NCBI GenBank assembly: GCA_937876695.1
Contig: CALFHW010000028.1
Span: 1 to 17,888 of the forward strand
Source: an uncultured bacterium
Lineage (GTDB): Bacteria; Patescibacteriota; Dojkabacteria; CALFHW01
Direction: 5' to 3'
DNA length: 17,888 nt
In this document: one piece after another, positions 14,952-17,888 of the stretch
Numbering within the stretch: position 1 is the first letter of the stretch
Layout: the number at the start of each line of letters is the position of its first letter
Made by a program: the position numbers and the translations under genes
Notes under the pieces: model-generated
Databases searched by the model: none
What the model was told of the DNA's origin: nothing
What the model saw: the letters and a program-made list of their open reading frames with translations, nothing else

Positions 14952-15976
14952 GGATAGATATTCACACCAAAGCCCCTGGCAAGACGATAGTATTGGGTGA
15001 TCAGGTTGTGGTTAGCGGTTATCCAGGCCTGGTTATTCCAATTGAACAAACCGCCAGTTGCAGAATATATTCTGCAGAAAACAGCAAGTTGACGGTTAAA
15101 CTAAACAGTTTTAATACGCAACATCAGGTCTCTGCTGCAGAACTGCTTAGCACCAGTTGGCTCACTCAAATGCGCCTGAGCAAACAGCAGGCTTTGGCTG
15201 AAGGCAAAATCGCTAATTATCTAGCAGATTTTCGCAGTAACCCGTTCAATCTAGTCCGATCAGCTCTGGAGAATGCTATTGAGTTTGCTAAGAGGTCAGG
15301 TGATGCAAATTTGTCGAAACTTTCAGATGATTTAGGGATAGTTATTGACTCGGAAATACCCCAAGGCGGTTTTGGATCCTCAACTGCTGTGACAGTCGCT
15401 ATTATCAAGGCAGTTTTTGAATTACTTGAAACGAAGTACAGCCTAGAAGAGCTCGCTAGACTAACAATCTCGGCAGAAGCACTTTTTTACGCCGGCGAGC
15501 CCAGCGGACTCGATCAATTTTGTGTATCATATAACTCTGCAATTGTTTATCAGAAAGGTGTTAAAGGGCCTGACATAACTAGAATAGATACAGAAGATGG
15601 TTCTATACCCGATTTTGAGATAGTCGATAAAGTCACACCCAAATTTGCTACTGGTGAAGTTGTTGCCTACCTGCAGACAGAAATAGTCTCCAATCCGGAG
15701 AAAAAACGCCTGTTTGCCGAGCTGGGTGAGTTCACAACCTCTCTGATCGATCAAATCAAAGATAATGGGATCAAGTCCATAAGCAAAGAGCAGTGGATCG
15801 CCTCTTTCAGAAAGATTTCGGCAATACACCTAAAGCTAGGAATTATTACAAAGTATACCGCGGATGTTATTGAGAAATATGAAAACTCCGGTGGCGGGGC
15901 CAAATTCTCAGGAGCTGGCACAATTGCCCACTTAGATCAAAATGCAGGTAGTGGGAAGATTATCGGAATCAGGTAG
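14948..15976 (+). CDS. GHMP kinase, probably mevalonate kinase
   Basis: 342 residues. Motif 1 is KAPGKTIVLGDQVVVSGYPG (8-27), motif 2 IPQGGFGSSTA (137-147), then GEPSGLD (183-189) with the likely catalytic Asp at 189, and motif 3 GGAKFSGAG (316-324). GEPSGLD is close to the G-x-PSG-x-D signature of mevalonate kinase, which phosphorylates mevalonate with ATP. However the usual GEH in motif 1 is GDQ here, and the glycine-rich ends are thinner than in typical mevalonate kinases, so phosphomevalonate kinase is the main alternative. It overlaps mvaD by 4 bp. Only one GHMP kinase is in the window; the complete pathway needs another kinase elsewhere. The gene ends 23 bp from the convergent DUF35 gene with no clear terminator between. 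Confidence 0.78.
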   Translation: MRIDIHTKAPGKTIVLGDQVVVSGYPGLVIPIEQTASCRIYSAENSKLTVKLNSFNTQHQVSAAELLSTSWLTQMRLSKQQALAEGKIANYLADFRSNPFNLVRSALENAIEFAKRSGDANLSKLSDDLGIVIDSEIPQGGFGSSTAVTVAIIKAVFELLETKYSLEELARLTISAEALFYAGEPSGLDQFCVSYNSAIVYQKGVKGPDITRIDTEDGSIPDFEIVDKVTPKFATGEVVAYLQTEIVSNPEKKRLFAELGEFTTSLIDQIKDNGIKSISKEQWIASFRKISAIHLKLGIITKYTADVIEKYENSGGGAKFSGAGTIAHLDQNAGSGKIIGIR

Positions 15977-15999
15977 TAGTCAATTGGTCAATCTATCCC

Positions 16000-16305
16000 T
16001 TATATGGTGTACTTCACGCCGTAGTGGATCAAACCTTCCACGCCGTCGGTGAAATACCTACGTAGGGTTGGCCGCAGTTTCAAGCCGTATTTGAGCTTTG
16101 CACTGGCAATATCGACTAGCTGAGTTGTAAACCTTTCACCATCTTCAGCCTCTACTATTGCGACAGTATAGGGCACCTGGTCCTCCAAACCCAAAGGAGC
16201 TGCGTGAACAACTGACCAAGTGATCAGTTTTACCTGCCCTTCAGGGTAAGGATATCTGCTTCCAAATTTTCTCCAGATCTTGGCAGAACTCGATTTATGA
16301 CTCAT
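16000..16305 (-). CDS. DUF35 OB-fold protein lacking the zinc ribbon
   Basis: 101 residues. IWRKFGSRY (10-18) matches the N-terminal helix of DUF35 proteins. From about residue 24 the OB-fold follows: QVKLITWSVVHAAP, PYTVAIVEAEDGERFTTQLVD, LKYGLKLRPTLRRYF, and EGLIHYGVKY at the end. In archaea such a protein bridges acetoacetyl-CoA thiolase and HMG-CoA synthase in one complex and presents a shared CoA-binding tunnel; the order synthase, thiolase, DUF35 here agrees. Family members usually have a four-Cys rubredoxin-like ribbon between the helix and the OB-fold. Here SRY joins almost directly to the OB strand and the protein contains no Cys. It lies 84 bp after thiolase. Confidence 0.85.
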   Translation of the reverse strand: MSHKSSSAKIWRKFGSRYPYPEGQVKLITWSVVHAAPLGLEDQVPYTVAIVEAEDGERFTTQLVDIASAKLKYGLKLRPTLRRYFTDGVEGLIHYGVKYTI

Positions 16306-16389
16306 TTTGTATCATTTTTATAACAATTTTATGTATTTTCGACCTCTTTATTGATCAACCCAGTTACTCAATTAACAAAACTAACCCTC

Positions 16390-17574
16390 TCAATTCGCTT
16401 TCATAATAGATACAACCGCCGTTGCGCCACTTCCACCTACGTTATGAGCGAGACCATACACTGGAGCCTTGTCTAACTGTCTATCCCCTGCCCTACCAGT
16501 TAATTGTAGGTGTAGCTCAATGATCTGTTTAATACCGGTTGCGCCTACTGGGTGACCACTTGCCTTAAGGCCGCCAGAAGTATTGACAGGCAATCGCCCT
16601 TCCCTACTAACCACACCTTCACGGATGAGCTGTGCACCATACCCTTTGCGGGCAAAACCCAAGTCCTCATAGGCCAGTAGCTCAGCGATAGAAAAGCAGT
16701 CGTGGAGCTCTACCAGACCGATGTCTTTAGGAGTGAGGCCAGTATGGCTGTATGCCTTGGCGGCGGCTTTGACGGTGGCGTCCAGCTCGGTAATTTCCGC
16801 GCGGTTATGCAGCGCTAGATTAGAACCCGCCTGTTCGCAAGCAATTATCCTACTAGCTCCGCGGACATTGTCGGCAGAAAGAATTATAGCTGCCGCGCCA
16901 TCAGACACCGGCGAGCAGTCTAGTAGCCCCAAAGGCTCTGCCACCATGGGCGCATTTAGCACGTCAGCGACTGTAATCTCCCTAGGGAAATGCGCCTTAG
17001 GATTTAGACTGCCGTGGCGGTGGTTTTTGACGCTGATCAAGGCCAAATCCTCTCTAGTGGGCTTACTATCTTTAGCATACTTGCGGAAGTACTCCCTGGC
17101 GATCATGGCGTAAAGTGCTGGGAAAGTAGCCCCCTGGTATGCCTCCCACTCTTCATCCGCCGCGGCCGCTAGGCCCGTAGTCACTAAACCAGCGTCTACG
17201 TCTGTCATTTTCTCGGCACCCACCACCAGCACGTTGCGGTACTTGCCGGATAAAACCGACTCTCTGGCTAGCAAAACAGCCGCAGCGCCCGAGGCGCAAG
17301 CCGCCTCAATATGCCAAGCCGGCAGATCCACCCCCAACTCAGCTGCCACCAGTGCCCCGATATGCTCTTGACCCGTAAATAGGCCGCCATTCATATTGGC
17401 CACAAAAATCGCCTCTATTTGCTCTAGATGCAGTCCGCTATCGAGCAGAGCATCCTTTGTAGCGGCGACCGCCAAATCTCGCAAATCCTGGCCCCACAGC
17501 TCGCCGAATTTGGTAATGCCTACCCCCGCTACACTGACATAGGGGCCCTCTGTTTTAATAGCGGGTTTATTCAT
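16390..17574 (-). CDS. Archaeal-type acetoacetyl-CoA thiolase (acetyl-CoA C-acetyltransferase)
   Basis: 394 residues. The nucleophilic Cys is C93 in IEAACASGAAA. H291 in HDCFSIAELLA and H341 in GHPVGATG are the other conserved catalytic-site elements, and HNVGGSGATAVV closes the protein. The HDCF and NVGGSG forms are those of the SCP2-like thiolases found with archaeal HMG-CoA synthase, not of bacterial AtoB, which has NxNGGA and a final CGGxG. It condenses two acetyl-CoA to acetoacetyl-CoA, normally unfavourable unless the product is passed on at once. The start overlaps the synthase stop by one base (TAATG), so the two are coupled. DUF35 follows on the same strand. A thiolase of fatty-acid or sterol type is unlikely in this context. 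Confidence 0.9.
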   Translation of the reverse strand: MNKPAIKTEGPYVSVAGVGITKFGELWGQDLRDLAVAATKDALLDSGLHLEQIEAIFVANMNGGLFTGQEHIGALVAAELGVDLPAWHIEAACASGAAAVLLARESVLSGKYRNVLVVGAEKMTDVDAGLVTTGLAAAADEEWEAYQGATFPALYAMIAREYFRKYAKDSKPTREDLALISVKNHRHGSLNPKAHFPREITVADVLNAPMVAEPLGLLDCSPVSDGAAAIILSADNVRGASRIIACEQAGSNLALHNRAEITELDATVKAAAKAYSHTGLTPKDIGLVELHDCFSIAELLAYEDLGFARKGYGAQLIREGVVSREGRLPVNTSGGLKASGHPVGATGIKQIIELHLQLTGRAGDRQLDKAPVYGLAHNVGGSGATAVVSIMKAN

Positions 17575-17888
17575 TATTTCAAAATTTTATGTAATCTCTG
17601 CAAATATGTAGGGTAACTTACATAATCCTTGCGGGCAATTTGCCCTACCAATAGATCTTGATTCCAATCAGACTTCCCGCTCAACTTAGCGATATCTTGC
17701 TTGACCTCAATCACAAAAGCGTCACTTCCCGAGCCTGACCCATAAGAACACAGAAGTATGCGCTGTCCCTTCTTTGCTGCCTCCAACGCGCCAACTAGAC
17801 CAACTAGACTACAAGCAGAGTAAGAATTTCCCAGAAATGGCACTGTAAAACCAGCCTCAAGCTGACTAACAGTAAAACCTAGCTTTGC
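17574..17888 (-). CDS. Hydroxymethylglutaryl-CoA synthase, archaeal type, C-terminal part
   Basis: The frame is open to the window edge, giving 104 C-terminal residues that start AKLGFTVSQLEAGFTVPFLG. The conserved GNSYSACSLVGLVGALEAA and CSYGSGSGSDAF segments are diagnostic of HMG-CoA synthase near its C-terminus; the Asn-Ser-Tyr site contributes to substrate binding. The enzyme condenses acetyl-CoA with acetoacetyl-CoA to HMG-CoA. The catalytic Cys, Glu and His lie outside the window. The GTG at 17841-17843 is an internal Val codon and not a start. The one-base overlap with thiolase and the DUF35 gene beyond it match the three-gene archaeal module. Confidence 0.92.
   Translation of the reverse strand, partial: AKLGFTVSQLEAGFTVPFLGNSYSACSLVGLVGALEAAKKGQRILLCSYGSGSGSDAFVIEVKQDIAKLSGKSDWNQDLLVGQIARKDYVSYPTYLQRLHKILK

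Noticed and set aside
17841..17843. GTG as the start of a short 89-residue gene
   Set aside because: The frame continues in HMG-CoA synthase sequence to the window edge, so this is an internal Val codon.
1..17888. CRISPR array, insertion sequence, prophage or toxin-antitoxin locus
   Set aside because: No spacer-type repeats, transposase, integrase or phage gene is visible; the RHH-like protein has no small toxin gene beside it.

Overview
The window reads as a compact bacterial chromosome segment, with no phage, insertion sequence, CRISPR array or tRNA seen. Three traits suggest a candidate-phylum (Patescibacteria/CPR-like) bacterium: a BspA-repeat surface giant, a mevalonate route whose upper half is of archaeal type, and several starts that look leaderless. 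This placement is an inference from gene content; no lineage marker was compared. Base composition is moderate by eye and fairly even.

Left region (1-5850): the 3' end of a retropepsin-like 'ATP-dependent zinc protease' family gene runs rightward and overlaps by 4 bp, tail to tail, a 1628-residue leftward gene. That giant joins a response-regulator receiver domain, a membrane segment, sixteen 25-residue BspA/DUF285 repeats, duplicated beta-sandwich modules, a choice-of-anchor-U-like domain and three C-terminal membrane helices. Upstream of it on the same strand is a 219-residue protein with a ribbon-helix-helix-like N-terminus. A helically phased set of GTA repeats lies against that gene's start codon.

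Intergenic 5851-6305: about 450 bp without a convincing protein gene. It has a consensus leftward promoter (TTGACA, 18 bp, TATAAT), a 19-bp palindrome over its -35 box, and a downstream stretch with many inverted repeats, some mutually exclusive. A structured RNA or long regulated leader is plausible.

Centre (6306-11732, all leftward): rpsA (four S1 domains) ending in a clear intrinsic terminator, then clpC with its own probable leaderless promoter, then radA. The clpC-radA adjacency is as in Gram-positive bacteria, but ctsR, mcsA and mcsB are not between these genes.

Right (11913-15976): a divergent guanylate-kinase-like P-loop protein, a small leftward helical protein of unknown function, an EamA/DMT transporter, diphosphomevalonate decarboxylase and a GHMP kinase (probably mevalonate kinase) coupled by an ATGA overlap. 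Converging on these from the right edge (16000-17888) are HMG-CoA synthase (partial), an archaeal-type acetoacetyl-CoA thiolase and a DUF35 OB-fold protein. Together they would carry acetyl-CoA to HMG-CoA and act on the mevalonate stage. HMG-CoA reductase and the remaining kinase are not in the window. The DUF35 protein lacks the zinc ribbon its family usually carries.

The strongest candidates for something undescribed are the receiver/BspA giant with its RHH-like neighbour, the structured intergenic region, and the ribbonless DUF35.
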